This document shows, piece by piece, positions 25,734 to 34,394 of a stretch of 64,000 nucleotides of DNA (its first letter is position 1; every line of letters begins with the position of its first letter). This DNA is from Denitromonas sp. (GTDB lineage Bacteria; Pseudomonadota; Gammaproteobacteria; Burkholderiales; Rhodocyclaceae), in assembly GCF_034676725.1 (NCBI RefSeq), contig NZ_JAUCBR010000004.1:883501-947500 (forward strand), written 5' to 3'. A program made the translations under genes and the position numbers. The notes under the pieces are model-generated. The model had not been told where the DNA came from. It made no database searches and worked only from the letters and a program-made list of their open reading frames with translations.

Positions 25734-26611
25734 AAGCGCGGCTCGCCTTCCGGGCGGGTCTTGAAGCGGCGGTGCACCCAGTAGTACTGCTCGGGCTCGA
25801 CGCGCACCATGCGCTCGATCTCGGCATTCATCCGCGCCACGTCGGCGGTCACGTCGCCCGAGGGGTAGTCGGCCCAGGGTTCCCCCAGCGTCACCTCATA
25901 GCCTGCGCCACCGGGCAGCATGCGCGTCTGGCAGGGCACCACCGCCGCGCCGGCCATGCGGGCAAAGCGCGGCAGGCCGGTGATGGTCGCCGTCGGGATG
26001 CCGAAGAAGGGCACGAAGATCGACTCGCGGCGGCCGTGATCCATGTCCGGCAGGTAGTAGAACGGTCGGCCGGCCTTCATCGCCCGAACCGTGCTGCGGA
26101 TACTCTCGTCGCGCGGCAGCAGGTGCTGGTCGCCGAAGCGGCTGCGGCCGTGATAGAGCCAGCGGTCGATCACCTTGTCGCGCTGGCGGGCGTAGATGCT
26201 GACGATGTCGAAGGCCATGGTGACGCGCGTACCGCCCATGTCGAGGCCGACGAAGTGCGGCGCCATGAGGATCACCGGCGTGCCGGCATCGAGCAGCGCC
26301 TGCACGCGCTCGACGCCCGAGATGCGGATGATGCGTTCGAGCCGCGCGCACGGCGCCCACCACAGCAGCCCGCGCTCGAACAGGCTGCGCCCGAGCAGGC
26401 GGAAGTGCCGCCGCGCCACTGCGCGGCACTGCGCCTCGGTCCACGCCGGGAAGCAGCGCCGCAGATTGGTCAGCACCACCTTGCGCCGCGCACCGACCAC
26501 CCGATAGAGCAGCAGGCCACAGGCCTCGCCGACCGGCGCCAGCACCGCCAGCGGCAGCCAGTGCAGCAGCCACAGCAAGGCCACCAGCAGCCGGCTCACG
26601 GGGCGGCCCAC
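25727..26611 (-). CDS. LpxL/HtrB-type lipid A acyltransferase
   Basis: The 294-residue protein has an N-terminal membrane anchor (LLVALLWLLHWLPLAVLAP). The HX4D catalytic motif is HFVGLD (His119, Asp124). Family blocks RRKVVLTNLRRCFPAW and DMDHGRRESIFVPFFG are present. It would transfer a secondary acyl chain onto the lipid A precursor at the inner membrane. A second family member lies just upstream, so the two are likely the LpxL and LpxM-type pair. Confidence 0.9.
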   Translation of the reverse strand: MGRPVSRLLVALLWLLHWLPLAVLAPVGEACGLLLYRVVGARRKVVLTNLRRCFPAWTEAQCRAVARRHFRLLGRSLFERGLLWWAPCARLERIIRISGVERVQALLDAGTPVILMAPHFVGLDMGGTRVTMAFDIVSIYARQRDKVIDRWLYHGRSRFGDQHLLPRDESIRSTVRAMKAGRPFYYLPDMDHGRRESIFVPFFGIPTATITGLPRFARMAGAAVVPCQTRMLPGGAGYEVTLGEPWADYPSGDVTADVARMNAEIERMVRVEPEQYYWVHRRFKTRPEGEPRFY

Positions 26612-26678
26612 CTGTCACTGGCGCGACGTTCGCCTTGGGGGCGGCTCGCGCGCCCTCCGGCCGCCCGGGCGGGCGTGC

Positions 26679-27539
26679 TCATGTCCCACCTTCCGGTGGC
26701 GGCACATTCGAAGGCCGCTTGTAGCGGTGGTAGCCCCACAGGTATTGCGTCGGACAGGCGCGGATCATTGCCTCCATCTCGCGGTTGATCGCCGCCACAC
26801 GGGCGGCGGTGTCGCCTTCGATGGGTTCGGTCGGCGCCTGAAAACGAATGTGGTAGCCACGGCCACCCGGTAGCCGCTCGGCCCAGCAACAGATCACCCG
26901 CACGCCCTTGACTTCACTGAGCCGCGCAGCCAGCGTCATGGTCCACGCCGGGCGGTCGAAGAACGGCGCCCACATGCCCTCACCCACATCGGGCGTCTGG
27001 TCGGGCAGCATGCCGATCGCCTCGCCGCTGCGCAGGGCCTTGATCAGCTTGCGCACGCCACGCAGCTCCGCTGGCGCAATGCTCATGCCGCCGCGCTGCC
27101 GTCCGCCGGCAATCAGGGGCATCAGCGCGGCAAAATTCGGCGGGCGGTAGAGCACGGTGACCTTGCCGCGCGACGCGTAATACTGCGCCGTCACCTCGAA
27201 GCCGCCCAGATGCGGCACCAGGAACAGGATACCGGCACCGTCGGCCTCGGCCGCCTCAACCACCGCCCAGCCCGTCACCTGCGCCACCTTGGCCACCACC
27301 TCGCGCTGCGGCCGCAACAGGATCCAGGGCAGCTCCAGCGCCTGCTTGCCCGACTCGGCAATCACCCGGGCGCGCAGCCGCCTGGCGGCCGGCCCCATCG
27401 CCTGTGCCAGATTGCCCTGCAGGCGCGCGCGGTACTTGGGGGACAAGGCATACGCCAGCCACCCGACCAGCGCACCGAGACGATGCACGACCGAGAGCGG
27501 CAAGGCAGCAAGAAGGCGGAACAGAACCTGGGCAAGCAC
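26679..27539 (-). CDS. LpxL-family lysophospholipid/lipid A acyltransferase
   Basis: The 286-residue protein begins MLAQVLFRLLAALPLSVVHR. It carries HLGGFE (His110, Glu115), the HX4E variant of the acyltransferase motif. The block GEAIGMLPDQTPDVGEGMWA matches LpxL homologues that lie beside metK in Betaproteobacteria. It is transcribed with the second lpxL-type gene 68 bases downstream. The gene is divergent from metK. Confidence 0.9.
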   Translation of the reverse strand: MLAQVLFRLLAALPLSVVHRLGALVGWLAYALSPKYRARLQGNLAQAMGPAARRLRARVIAESGKQALELPWILLRPQREVVAKVAQVTGWAVVEAAEADGAGILFLVPHLGGFEVTAQYYASRGKVTVLYRPPNFAALMPLIAGGRQRGGMSIAPAELRGVRKLIKALRSGEAIGMLPDQTPDVGEGMWAPFFDRPAWTMTLAARLSEVKGVRVICCWAERLPGGRGYHIRFQAPTEPIEGDTAARVAAINREMEAMIRACPTQYLWGYHRYKRPSNVPPPEGGT

Positions 27540-27591
27540 GAGCGCGTTTATAACCGATTCCGCCGTTCAGCGGGCGCTGCGCGGAGGTGAT

Positions 27592-27620
27592 TTTGCATGC
27601 GCTGCAAGTTGTCCTATAAT
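27592..27620 (+). promoter_or_regulatory. Sigma-70 promoter of metK
   Basis: A -35 hexamer TTTGCA (27592-27597) and a perfect -10 hexamer TATAAT (27615-27620) are separated by the ideal 17 bases. Transcription would start near 27627, just ahead of the leader aptamer. Confidence 0.75.
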
Positions 27621-27654
27621 CCGCCGCTACCGCCGAGTTAAAGACAACTTGCAG
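27602..27654. repeat. 12-bp inverted arms flanking the metK -10 box
   Basis: CTGCAAGTTGTC at 27602-27613 and its exact complement GACAACTTGCAG at 27643-27654 are about 41 bp apart, about four helical turns. The left arm lies inside the promoter spacer and is not transcribed. An RNA hairpin is therefore excluded, and a DNA operator is possible. Confidence 0.6.
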
Positions 27655-27693
27655 GGCGGCCGGCTGCCGAGGCAGCCAAATACTGCTAAAGCG
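27629..27693 (+). ncRNA. SAM-II-like riboswitch in the metK leader
   Basis: CCGCC (27630-27634) pairs with GGCGG (27655-27659). The loop reads GAGTTAAAGACAACTTGCAG, like the U/A-rich loop of SAM-II. Downstream AAATACTGCTAAAG resembles the SAM-II 3' strand ending GCTAAA, and CTGC there can pair with GCAG in the loop to form the pseudoknot. A small hairpin (GGCTGCC/GGCAGCC) is inserted between the two parts. metK makes SAM, so feedback by SAM is logical. The assignment is from remembered consensus and needs a covariance search. Confidence 0.55.
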
Positions 27694-27708
27694 TCGCCGC
27701 TCGACACA

Positions 27709-27753
27709 AATCCCCGGAGCTGGCCTCGCCAGCGATGTTCGGGGATTTTTTTG
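27709..27753 (+). terminator. Leader terminator before metK
   Basis: AATCCCCG and CGGGGATT pair over a long loop and are followed by a run of seven T. It ends 18 bases before the metK ATG. A terminator here has no upstream gene to end, so it should act as an attenuator controlled by the leader. Confidence 0.8.
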
Positions 27754-27771
27754 TTTCTGGAGCCGCTCTTC

Positions 27772-28938
27772 ATGGCCAATGCCTTCCTGTTTACTTCGGA
27801 ATCCGTCTCCGAAGGCCATCCCGACAAAGTTGCCGACCAGGTGTCGGATGCCATTCTCGACGCCATTCTGGCCGACGACCCGCACGGCCGCGTGGCCTGC
27901 GAGACTCTGGTGTCCACCGGCCTCGTCGTGATCTCCGGCGAGATCACCACCAGCACGCACATCAACTACCGCGAAGTGGCGCAGGACACCATCCGCCGCA
28001 TCGGCTACGACGACTCGTCCTCGGGCTTCGACTACAAGTCCTGCGCCATCCTCACCGCCATCAACCGCCAGTCGGCCGACATCGCCCAGGGCGTGAACGA
28101 AGGCGAAGGCCTGGATCTGGACCAGGGCGCCGGCGACCAGGGCCTGATGTTCGGCTTTGCCTGCAACGAAACCCCCTCGCTGATGCCGCTGCCGATCTAC
28201 TACGCGCACCGCATCATGCAGCGCCAGGCCGAACTGCGCAAAGACGGCCGCCTGCCGTGGCTGCGCCCCGACGCCAAGGCCCAGCTCACCGTCAAGTACG
28301 TGGACGGCAAACCGGTCGGTATCGACACCGTCGTGGTGTCCACCCAGCACCACCCGGACATCTCCCACGCCCAGCTCTCCGAAGCGGTGATCGAAGAGAT
28401 CATCAAGCCGGTGCTGCCGAGCGAGATGATCGGCGAGAAAGTGCGCTACCTGATCAACCCCACCGGCCGCTTCGTGGTTGGCGGCCCGCACGGCGACTGC
28501 GGCCTGACCGGTCGCAAGATCATCGTCGACACCTACGGCGGCGCAGCCCACCACGGCGGTGGCGCGTTCTCCGGCAAGGACCCGTCCAAGGTTGACCGCT
28601 CGGCCGCCTACGCCGGCCGTTACGTGGCCAAGAACATCGTCGCCGCCGGCCTGGCCGACAAGTGCGAAGTGCAGATCGCCTACGCCATCGGCGTGGCCCA
28701 GCCGGTGTCGCTGATGGTCAACACCTTCGGCACCGGCAAGATCGAGGAAGACCACATCGAAGCGCTGGTGCGCCGCCACTTCGACCTGCGTCCGAAAGGC
28801 ATCATCCAGACCCTCGACCTGCTGCGCCCGATCTACGGCAAAACGGCCGCCTACGGCCACTTCGGTCGCGACGAGCCCGAGTTCACCTGGGAAGCCACCG
28901 ACAAGGCCGCCGCCCTGCGCGCCGACGCCGGCCTGTAA
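27772..28938 (+). CDS. metK: S-adenosylmethionine synthetase
   Basis: The 388-residue enzyme makes SAM from methionine and ATP in the cytoplasm. Signature sequences are SEGHPDKVADQVSDAILD, GAGDQGLMFGFA and GGAAHHGGGAFSGKDPSK. Length is typical. The start follows a CTGGAG site 11 bases upstream. The promoter, a SAM-II-like leader and a terminator lie upstream, and a strong terminator lies downstream, so it is a single-gene unit. Confidence 0.97.
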   Translation: MANAFLFTSESVSEGHPDKVADQVSDAILDAILADDPHGRVACETLVSTGLVVISGEITTSTHINYREVAQDTIRRIGYDDSSSGFDYKSCAILTAINRQSADIAQGVNEGEGLDLDQGAGDQGLMFGFACNETPSLMPLPIYYAHRIMQRQAELRKDGRLPWLRPDAKAQLTVKYVDGKPVGIDTVVVSTQHHPDISHAQLSEAVIEEIIKPVLPSEMIGEKVRYLINPTGRFVVGGPHGDCGLTGRKIIVDTYGGAAHHGGGAFSGKDPSKVDRSAAYAGRYVAKNIVAAGLADKCEVQIAYAIGVAQPVSLMVNTFGTGKIEEDHIEALVRRHFDLRPKGIIQTLDLLRPIYGKTAAYGHFGRDEPEFTWEATDKAAALRADAGL

Positions 28939-28961
28939 GCGCCGCCCCGTCCGGCACCCAG

Positions 28962-28988
28962 AACCCCGCCCGCGTGGCGGGGTTTTTT
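28962..28988 (+). terminator. metK terminator
   Basis: AACCCCGCC and GGCGGGGTT form a stem around GCGT-type loop bases, followed by six T. It is 24 bases after the metK stop. Confidence 0.9.
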
Positions 28989-29060
28989 ATTTGACTGGCC
29001 CGGTTTGCCCGGCACAATGCGTTCCGGGTCAAACCCCGGACTTTGGGTGACAATGCCGAC

Positions 29061-29936
29061 ATGAATCCGCGCGCCCAAGCCCTCCTCCCCCTGCTCTTCG
29101 TCCTGCTCTGGAGCACCGGCTTCATCGGCGCCAAGCTCGGCCTGCCCTATGCCGAACCGCTGACCTTCCTGAGCACGCGCTACGTGCTGGTCATTGCCGT
29201 GATGCTGTTCGTCGCGCTCGCCAGCCGCGCCCCCTGGCCGAAGAGCTGGACGATGGCCGGCCATATCGCCGCCACCGGCCTGCTGCTCCATGGCCTTTAC
29301 CTGGGCGGCGTATTCGTCTCCATCAAGCATGGCCTGCCCGCCGGCGTGGTGGCCCTGGTCGTCGGCATGCAGCCGCTGCTGACCGCCGTCGGTGCCGGCT
29401 GGCTGCTTGGCGAACAGGTCACGCGCCGGCAATGGTTCGGGCTCGCGCTCGGTTTCATCGGCGTGGCGCTGGTGGTCGGTGGACGCGCCCGGCTCGACAC
29501 CGTCACCGCCGACACCCTGTGGCACATGCTGTGGCCCGCGCTGATCGCCCTGATGGGCATCACCGTCGGCACGCTCTACCAGAAACGCCATTGCCCCAGC
29601 TTCGACCTGCGCACCGGCAGCGTCATCCAGTTCCTGCCCGCCCTGCTCGTCACCGGCCTGGTCGCCGCGCAAACGGAAACCCTGCACATCGAGTGGGACG
29701 GCCGCTTCATCTTCGCCCTGCTGTGGCTGGTGCTGGTGCTGTCGGTCGGCGCCATCAGCCTGCTCAACCTGCTCATCCGCCAGGGCAGCGCCACCAATGT
29801 CGCCAGTCTGTTCTACCTCACCCCGCCGGTCACCGCGGTGATCGCCTGGGCGCTGTTCGACGAAATCCTCTCGCTGCCGGCCATCGTCGGCATGGCGGTC
29901 GCGGTCAGCGGGGTGTGGCTGGCACGGCGCGCCTGA
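29061..29936 (+). CDS. DMT-superfamily (EamA) transporter
   Basis: The 291-residue protein contains ten hydrophobic helices in two EamA repeats. The first repeat starts LLPLLFVLLWSTGFIGAKLG and the second HMLWPALIALMGITVGTLYQ. Family members export amino acids or other metabolites. The ATG was preferred over an upstream TTG. Substrate is unknown. The C-terminal VVIAW-like segment (FYLTPPVTAVIAWALFDEIL) is the usual EamA ending. Confidence 0.88.
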   Translation: MNPRAQALLPLLFVLLWSTGFIGAKLGLPYAEPLTFLSTRYVLVIAVMLFVALASRAPWPKSWTMAGHIAATGLLLHGLYLGGVFVSIKHGLPAGVVALVVGMQPLLTAVGAGWLLGEQVTRRQWFGLALGFIGVALVVGGRARLDTVTADTLWHMLWPALIALMGITVGTLYQKRHCPSFDLRTGSVIQFLPALLVTGLVAAQTETLHIEWDGRFIFALLWLVLVLSVGAISLLNLLIRQGSATNVASLFYLTPPVTAVIAWALFDEILSLPAIVGMAVAVSGVWLARRA

Positions 29937-29980
29937 ACCTTCGACCATCGCGGCGGTCTGGCCGAGAGGAGGAACTCGCC

Positions 29981-30598
29981 ATGCCACACCCCGCTCACCG
30001 ACGCCTTACCGGCCGGGCAATCGCCTGGCGCCTCTTCGTCGGCGCCCTGACGCTTGCCCTGGCGAGCAGTCTTGCGCGGGCGAGCGACGCGCACTTGATC
30101 GCACAGCTTCAGGCCGGCGGCCTCGTCGTGCTCATCCGCCACGCCGCCACCGACCCCGGCACCGGAGAGCCCCCCGGGTTCCGGCTGGACGACTGCGCCA
30201 CCCAGCGCAACCTGTCGGCGGCGGGGCGCGCCCAGGCCCGCGCCCTGGGTGACTGGTTCGCCGCACAGCAGATCCCGGTCGCCGAAGTGCGCAGTAGCCG
30301 CTGGTGCCGCTGCCTCGAGACCGCCACGCAGGCCTTCGCGAACATGGCAACGGTGGCCCCTTGGCCGCCGCTGGACTCTTTCTTTGACGCCCGGCATCGT
30401 GAGCCGAAAGCCACCGCCGCCGCGCTGGCCGCGCTCGCTACATCACAGGCCGGCAACCGGGTCTGGGTGACGCACCAGGTCAACATCACGGCCCTGAGCG
30501 GCATCTTTCCGGCCCCCGGCGAGCTGGTCCTGATGCGCCCCGTGGCCGTGGCCGACGCCCCGCCCCGGCTCGAACTCGTTGGGCGCCTGCGCCCCTGA
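29981..30598 (+). CDS. Histidine phosphatase superfamily protein, exported
   Basis: The 205-residue protein starts with a signal-like segment ending SSLARASDA. The phosphohistidine motif is LIRHAAT (the RHG variant with Ala), and SSRWCRCLETA holds a second conserved Arg. The late His is in VTHQVNITAL. It resembles periplasmic members of the branch-1 family. A GAGGAGGA site precedes the ATG. Substrate is unknown. Confidence 0.8.
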   Translation: MPHPAHRRLTGRAIAWRLFVGALTLALASSLARASDAHLIAQLQAGGLVVLIRHAATDPGTGEPPGFRLDDCATQRNLSAAGRAQARALGDWFAAQQIPVAEVRSSRWCRCLETATQAFANMATVAPWPPLDSFFDARHREPKATAAALAALATSQAGNRVWVTHQVNITALSGIFPAPGELVLMRPVAVADAPPRLELVGRLRP

Positions 30599-30647
30599 CC
30601 CCATGGCGGCGCTAGAATGCCGTCATCACTCCCAAGGAGCCCACACC

Positions 30648-30968
30648 ATGCTGATGAGCACCACCCCCACCCTCGAAGGCCAGACCATCACCCGCTATCT
30701 CGGCGTGGTCAATGGCGAGGCCATCATTGGCGCCAACATCTTCAAGGACATGTTCGCCGCCGTGCGCAACGTGGTCGGCGGGCGCGCCGGCGCCTACGAG
30801 CGCACGCTGGCCGATGCGCGCAACATCGCCTTCGAAGAAGCGGCCGAAGCGGCAGCCAAACTCGGCGCCAATGCGGTGGTCGGCATTGATGTCGACTACG
30901 AAGTGCTCGGCGCCGACAACGGCATGCTGATGGTGTGCGTCAGTGGCACCGCCGTGGTCGTGCGCTGA
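30648..30968 (+). CDS. YbjQ/UPF0145 family protein
   Basis: The 106-residue protein has the UPF0145 core: TRYLGVVNGEAIIGANIFKD, the ARNIAFEEAAEAAAKLGANA segment and VVGIDVDYEVLG. Such proteins form pentameric barrels and are annotated as heavy-metal binding, although no metal site is obvious here. An AAGGAG site precedes MLMSTT. A second start, MSTT, lies two codons later. Confidence 0.88.
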   Translation: MLMSTTPTLEGQTITRYLGVVNGEAIIGANIFKDMFAAVRNVVGGRAGAYERTLADARNIAFEEAAEAAAKLGANAVVGIDVDYEVLGADNGMLMVCVSGTAVVVR

Positions 30969-30980
30969 CGGGACGCCGCC

Positions 30981-31538
30981 ATGGACCGCATTACCCATGT
31001 GCGCTCAATGGCGCACTACAACCGCTGGATGAACGAGCGCCTGTACGTGGCCGCGGCCACGCTTGATCACGATGCACTGCATGCCGACCGCGGCGCCTTT
31101 TTTGGCTCGCTGTTCGGCACGCTCAACCACATCGTGGTCGCCGACACCGTCTGGCTCAAGCGCTTCGCCACGCACCCGGCCTGTCTCACCGCACTGGCGC
31201 CACTGCGCGATGAGCCGATGCCTGCTGCCCTCGACGCACCGCGCTGCCCCGACCTGCCCGCGCTGACCGAACACCGCGCCCGGCTCGACGCCCTCATCTC
31301 CGACTGGACCGGCACGCTCACCGATGCCGACCTCGACCTCGCGCTGCCCTACCAGAACATGCGCGGCATCCCGGCCACGCGCAATGTCTTCGCCTTGCTG
31401 ATGCATTTCTTCAACCACCAGACCCACCATCGCGGCCAGGCCACCACCTTGTTGTCGCAATCGGGCGTCGACATGGGCGCCACCGATCTGTTGCTGCTCA
31501 TCCCCGACCTCAACGACCCGCCGGTCGCCACGCCGTGA
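30981..31538 (+). CDS. DinB family protein
   Basis: The 185-residue helical protein fits the DinB/YfiT four-helix-bundle family. The N-terminal helix MAHYNRWMNERLY is followed by GTLNHIVVADTVWLKRF with the first metal-ligand His. A late HFFNHQTHHRGQATTLLSQ holds the two others. Such bundles bind divalent metal and may be thiol transferases. It lies 12 bases after the YbjQ-like gene and overlaps ruvC. Confidence 0.88.
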   Translation: MDRITHVRSMAHYNRWMNERLYVAAATLDHDALHADRGAFFGSLFGTLNHIVVADTVWLKRFATHPACLTALAPLRDEPMPAALDAPRCPDLPALTEHRARLDALISDWTGTLTDADLDLALPYQNMRGIPATRNVFALLMHFFNHQTHHRGQATTLLSQSGVDMGATDLLLLIPDLNDPPVATP

Positions 31539-32089
31539 GCGGCACTGCCTCGGGCATCACCGCCACCCGCATCCTCGGGCTCGACCCCGGCCTGCGGGTG
31601 ACCGGCTTCGGCGTCATCGACACCCTCGGCCAGCAACTGCGCTATGTGGCCAGCGGCTGCATCAAGACCCAGGACGGCGAGCTGCCCGGCCGGCTCAAGA
31701 CCCTGCTCGACGGCGTGCGCGAGGTGATCGCCACCTACCAGCCCGATCAGGTCGCGGTCGAAAAAGTCTTTGTGAACGTGAACCCGCAATCGACCCTGCT
31801 GCTCGGTCAGGCGCGCGGCGCAGTCATTTGTGGCGCGGTGTCCTGCGATTTGCCGGTGCTCGAATACACCGCGCTGCAGGTCAAGCAGGCCGTGGTTGGC
31901 CATGGCAAGGCACACAAGGATCAGGTGCAGCACATGGTTCAGCGCCTGCTCGAACTGGCCGCCGCCCCGCAGGCCGACGCCGCCGACGCGCTGGCCTGCG
32001 CCATCTGCCATGCCCACGGCGGCCTCGGCATGGGCGCGCTGGCCACGGCCGGCATGCGGCGTCGGGGCGGGCGCATGAGCGCGCGTTGA
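31535..32089 (+). CDS. ruvC: Holliday junction resolvase RuvC
   Basis: The 184-residue endonuclease has the catalytic acidic residues in GLDPGLRVTGFG, VAVEKVF, and DAADALACAICH. RuvC cuts RuvAB-bound Holliday junctions symmetrically. A GTG start overlaps the DinB-type stop (GTGA). The first ten residues form a short N-terminal extension, so the ATC-rich ILGLDPG region may be close to the original start. It is 20 kb away from ruvAB and in a different operon. Confidence 0.93.
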   Translation: MSGTASGITATRILGLDPGLRVTGFGVIDTLGQQLRYVASGCIKTQDGELPGRLKTLLDGVREVIATYQPDQVAVEKVFVNVNPQSTLLLGQARGAVICGAVSCDLPVLEYTALQVKQAVVGHGKAHKDQVQHMVQRLLELAAAPQADAADALACAICHAHGGLGMGALATAGMRRRGGRMSAR

Positions 32090-32205
32090 ATCTGCTTCAC
32101 CCCCGCCCTGAAAAGCTTTCGCTTGTGGCCGGCCCGATGCACTGACTACTATCAGTCTCACGATGCGACCGCCAGGCAGCGGTTCGCGCACTCTGGAGGC
32201 AAGCA

Positions 32206-32985
32206 ATGTCCGATACCCCCGTCAAGCCACGCCCCCGCGTTGGCCTGTTCGCCACCTGCGTGATGAACGCCTTCCGGCCGAGTATCGGCTTTGCCAGCGC
32301 CAAACTGCTCGAAGACGCCGGCTGCCATGTGAGCGTGCCCGCCGCGCAAACCTGTTGCGGCCAGCCGGGCCTCAACAGCGGGGACGAAGACAGCGCCCGC
32401 GCCCTGGCCAAACAAGTCATCGAAGCCTTCGAAGAATTCGACTACGTGGTCGGCCCCTCCGGCTCGTGCATGGCCACCATCCGCCACGACTACCCCAATC
32501 TGTTCGCCGACATGGCCGACTGGCGCAAGCGCGCCGAGGCGCTGGCGGCCAAGAGCTACGAGCTGCTGTCCTTCCTCACCGATGTGATGGGCGTGACCGA
32601 GGTCGACGCCGAATACAACGGCACCATCACCTATCACGACTCCTGTAGCGGCCTGCGCAGCATGGGCGTCAAGGGCCAGCCGCGTCAGCTGCTCGGCAGC
32701 GTGAAAGGCCTGACGATCAAGGAGATGGAAGACACCGACGTGTGCTGCGGCTTTGGCGGCACCTTCTGCGTCAAGTACCCCGAGATCTCCGAAAAGATGG
32801 CCGACGACAAGCTGGCCAACGCGGCCGCCACCGGCGCCGACACCCTGCTCGGCGGCGACCTCGGCTGCCTGCTGCATCTGGCCGGGCGCCTGCGCCGCAA
32901 GGGCTCGCCGGTCAAGGTCTATCACACCGCCGAAGTACTGGCCGGCCTGGCCGATGGCCCGAGTCTGGGCGAGGAGAACCGATAA
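32206..32985 (+). CDS. lutA: L-lactate utilisation protein LutA (LldE)
   Basis: The 259-residue iron-sulfur protein has CCG motifs typical of heterodisulfide-reductase-like subunits: TCCGQPG near residue 45 and VCCGFGGTFC near 183. LutA, LutB and LutC together oxidise L-lactate to pyruvate. A GGAGGC site precedes the ATG. The stop overlaps the lutB start (TAATG), so the three genes form an operon. Confidence 0.92.
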   Translation: MSDTPVKPRPRVGLFATCVMNAFRPSIGFASAKLLEDAGCHVSVPAAQTCCGQPGLNSGDEDSARALAKQVIEAFEEFDYVVGPSGSCMATIRHDYPNLFADMADWRKRAEALAAKSYELLSFLTDVMGVTEVDAEYNGTITYHDSCSGLRSMGVKGQPRQLLGSVKGLTIKEMEDTDVCCGFGGTFCVKYPEISEKMADDKLANAAATGADTLLGGDLGCLLHLAGRLRRKGSPVKVYHTAEVLAGLADGPSLGEENR

Positions 32986-34394
32986 TGGAATTCCGCTCCC
33001 CCGAGTTCAAGACCCGTGCGGTGCATGCCCTGCATGACGCCAACCTGCAAAAGGCGTTGAGCAACACCAAGGCCGGTTTTGTGGTCAAGCGCGCCAAGGC
33101 CGCCGAAGAGATGCCCGAGTTCGAGGCGCTGCGCGACACTGCCGCCGAAATCAAGAACCACGTCCTCGCCAACCTCGACCATTACCTCGAAAAATACGAA
33201 GCCGCGGTCACTGCCGCCGGCGGCCATGTGCACTATGCCACCGATGCCGAAGACGCGCGCCGCATCATCCTCGGCATCTGCAAGAAGGCCAACGCCAAGC
33301 GGATCACCAAGGGCAAGTCGATGGTGTCCGAAGAGATGAGTCTCAACGAGGCGCTGATCGGCGAAGGCTACGAGGTGGTCGAGACCGACCTGGGCGAATA
33401 CATCATCCAGCTCGCCGACGAGCCGCCCTCGCACATCATCGCGCCGGCCATCCACAAGACCAAGGACCAGGTCGCCGACCTCTTCGCCGCCGCGCACAAC
33501 AAGCCGCGCAAGACCGACCGCGCCGCGCTGGTGGCCGAAGCGCGCGAAGTGCTGCGCGAGAAATACTTCACCGCCGAAGTCGGCATCACCGGCGGCAACT
33601 TTCTGGTCGCCGAAACCGGCTCCTCCGTCATCGTCACCAACGAAGGCAACGGTGACCTCACCCAGACGCTGGCCAAGGTGCACATCGTCACCAGCGGCAT
33701 CGAGCGCGTGATCCCCTCGCTCGACGACCTCTCCGTCTTCCTGCGCATTCTGGCGCGCAGCGCCACCGGCCAGGAGACCGAAAGCTACACCACCTTCTCC
33801 ACCGGCCCGCGCCGCGCAGGCGACATCGACGGCCCCGAGGAGTACCACGTGGTGCTGCTCGACAACGGCCGCTCCAAGATGCTCGGCAGCCGCTTTCAGG
33901 ACATGCTGCGCTGCATCCGCTGCGGCGCCTGCATGAACCACTGCCCGGTCTATGGCTCCATCGGCGGCCACGCCTACGGCTGGGTCTACCCCGGCCCGAT
34001 GGGTTCGGTGCTCACCCCGCTGATCAAGGGCATGGACGGCACCTACGACCTGCCCAATGCCTGCACGCTCAACGGCCGCTGCAAGTCGGTGTGCCCGGTG
34101 CGCATCCCCCTGCCCGATCTGCTGCGCGAAATCCGCCACAACCAGTTCCGCCAGGACATGACGCCCAAACGGCAGAAACAGGCGCTCAAACTGTGGCGCT
34201 ACGTGGCCGAGCGGCCCAAGCTCTACCACTTCGCCGAGCGCATCGGCGTGCGCATTCTGGCCAGCATGGCCAACGGCAAGGGCAAGCTGCGCAGCCTGCC
34301 CTTCGACCCCGGCTGGACCGGCGCGCGTGACCTGCCCGCCCCCACCGGACGCACCTTCCTCGAACTGTGGCAAGCCAAGCGGGGTGACAAATGA
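32985..34394 (+). CDS. lutB: L-lactate utilisation iron-sulfur protein LutB (LldF)
   Basis: The 469-residue protein has the LutB/LldF N-terminal domain and two [4Fe-4S] clusters, CIRCGACMNHCPVYG and CTLNGRCKSVCPVRI. The sequence GKSMVSEEMSLNEAL matches the LUD domain. It would carry electrons from lactate to the respiratory chain. It overlaps lutA and lutC. Confidence 0.93.
   Translation: MEFRSPEFKTRAVHALHDANLQKALSNTKAGFVVKRAKAAEEMPEFEALRDTAAEIKNHVLANLDHYLEKYEAAVTAAGGHVHYATDAEDARRIILGICKKANAKRITKGKSMVSEEMSLNEALIGEGYEVVETDLGEYIIQLADEPPSHIIAPAIHKTKDQVADLFAAAHNKPRKTDRAALVAEAREVLREKYFTAEVGITGGNFLVAETGSSVIVTNEGNGDLTQTLAKVHIVTSGIERVIPSLDDLSVFLRILARSATGQETESYTTFSTGPRRAGDIDGPEEYHVVLLDNGRSKMLGSRFQDMLRCIRCGACMNHCPVYGSIGGHAYGWVYPGPMGSVLTPLIKGMDGTYDLPNACTLNGRCKSVCPVRIPLPDLLREIRHNQFRQDMTPKRQKQALKLWRYVAERPKLYHFAERIGVRILASMANGKGKLRSLPFDPGWTGARDLPAPTGRTFLELWQAKRGDK

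Noticed and set aside
27629..27693. SAH or SAM-I riboswitch in the metK leader
   Set aside because: The purine-rich SAM-I core and the SAH-type CGAGG..CUCGG pattern are absent; the SAM-II pattern fits better.
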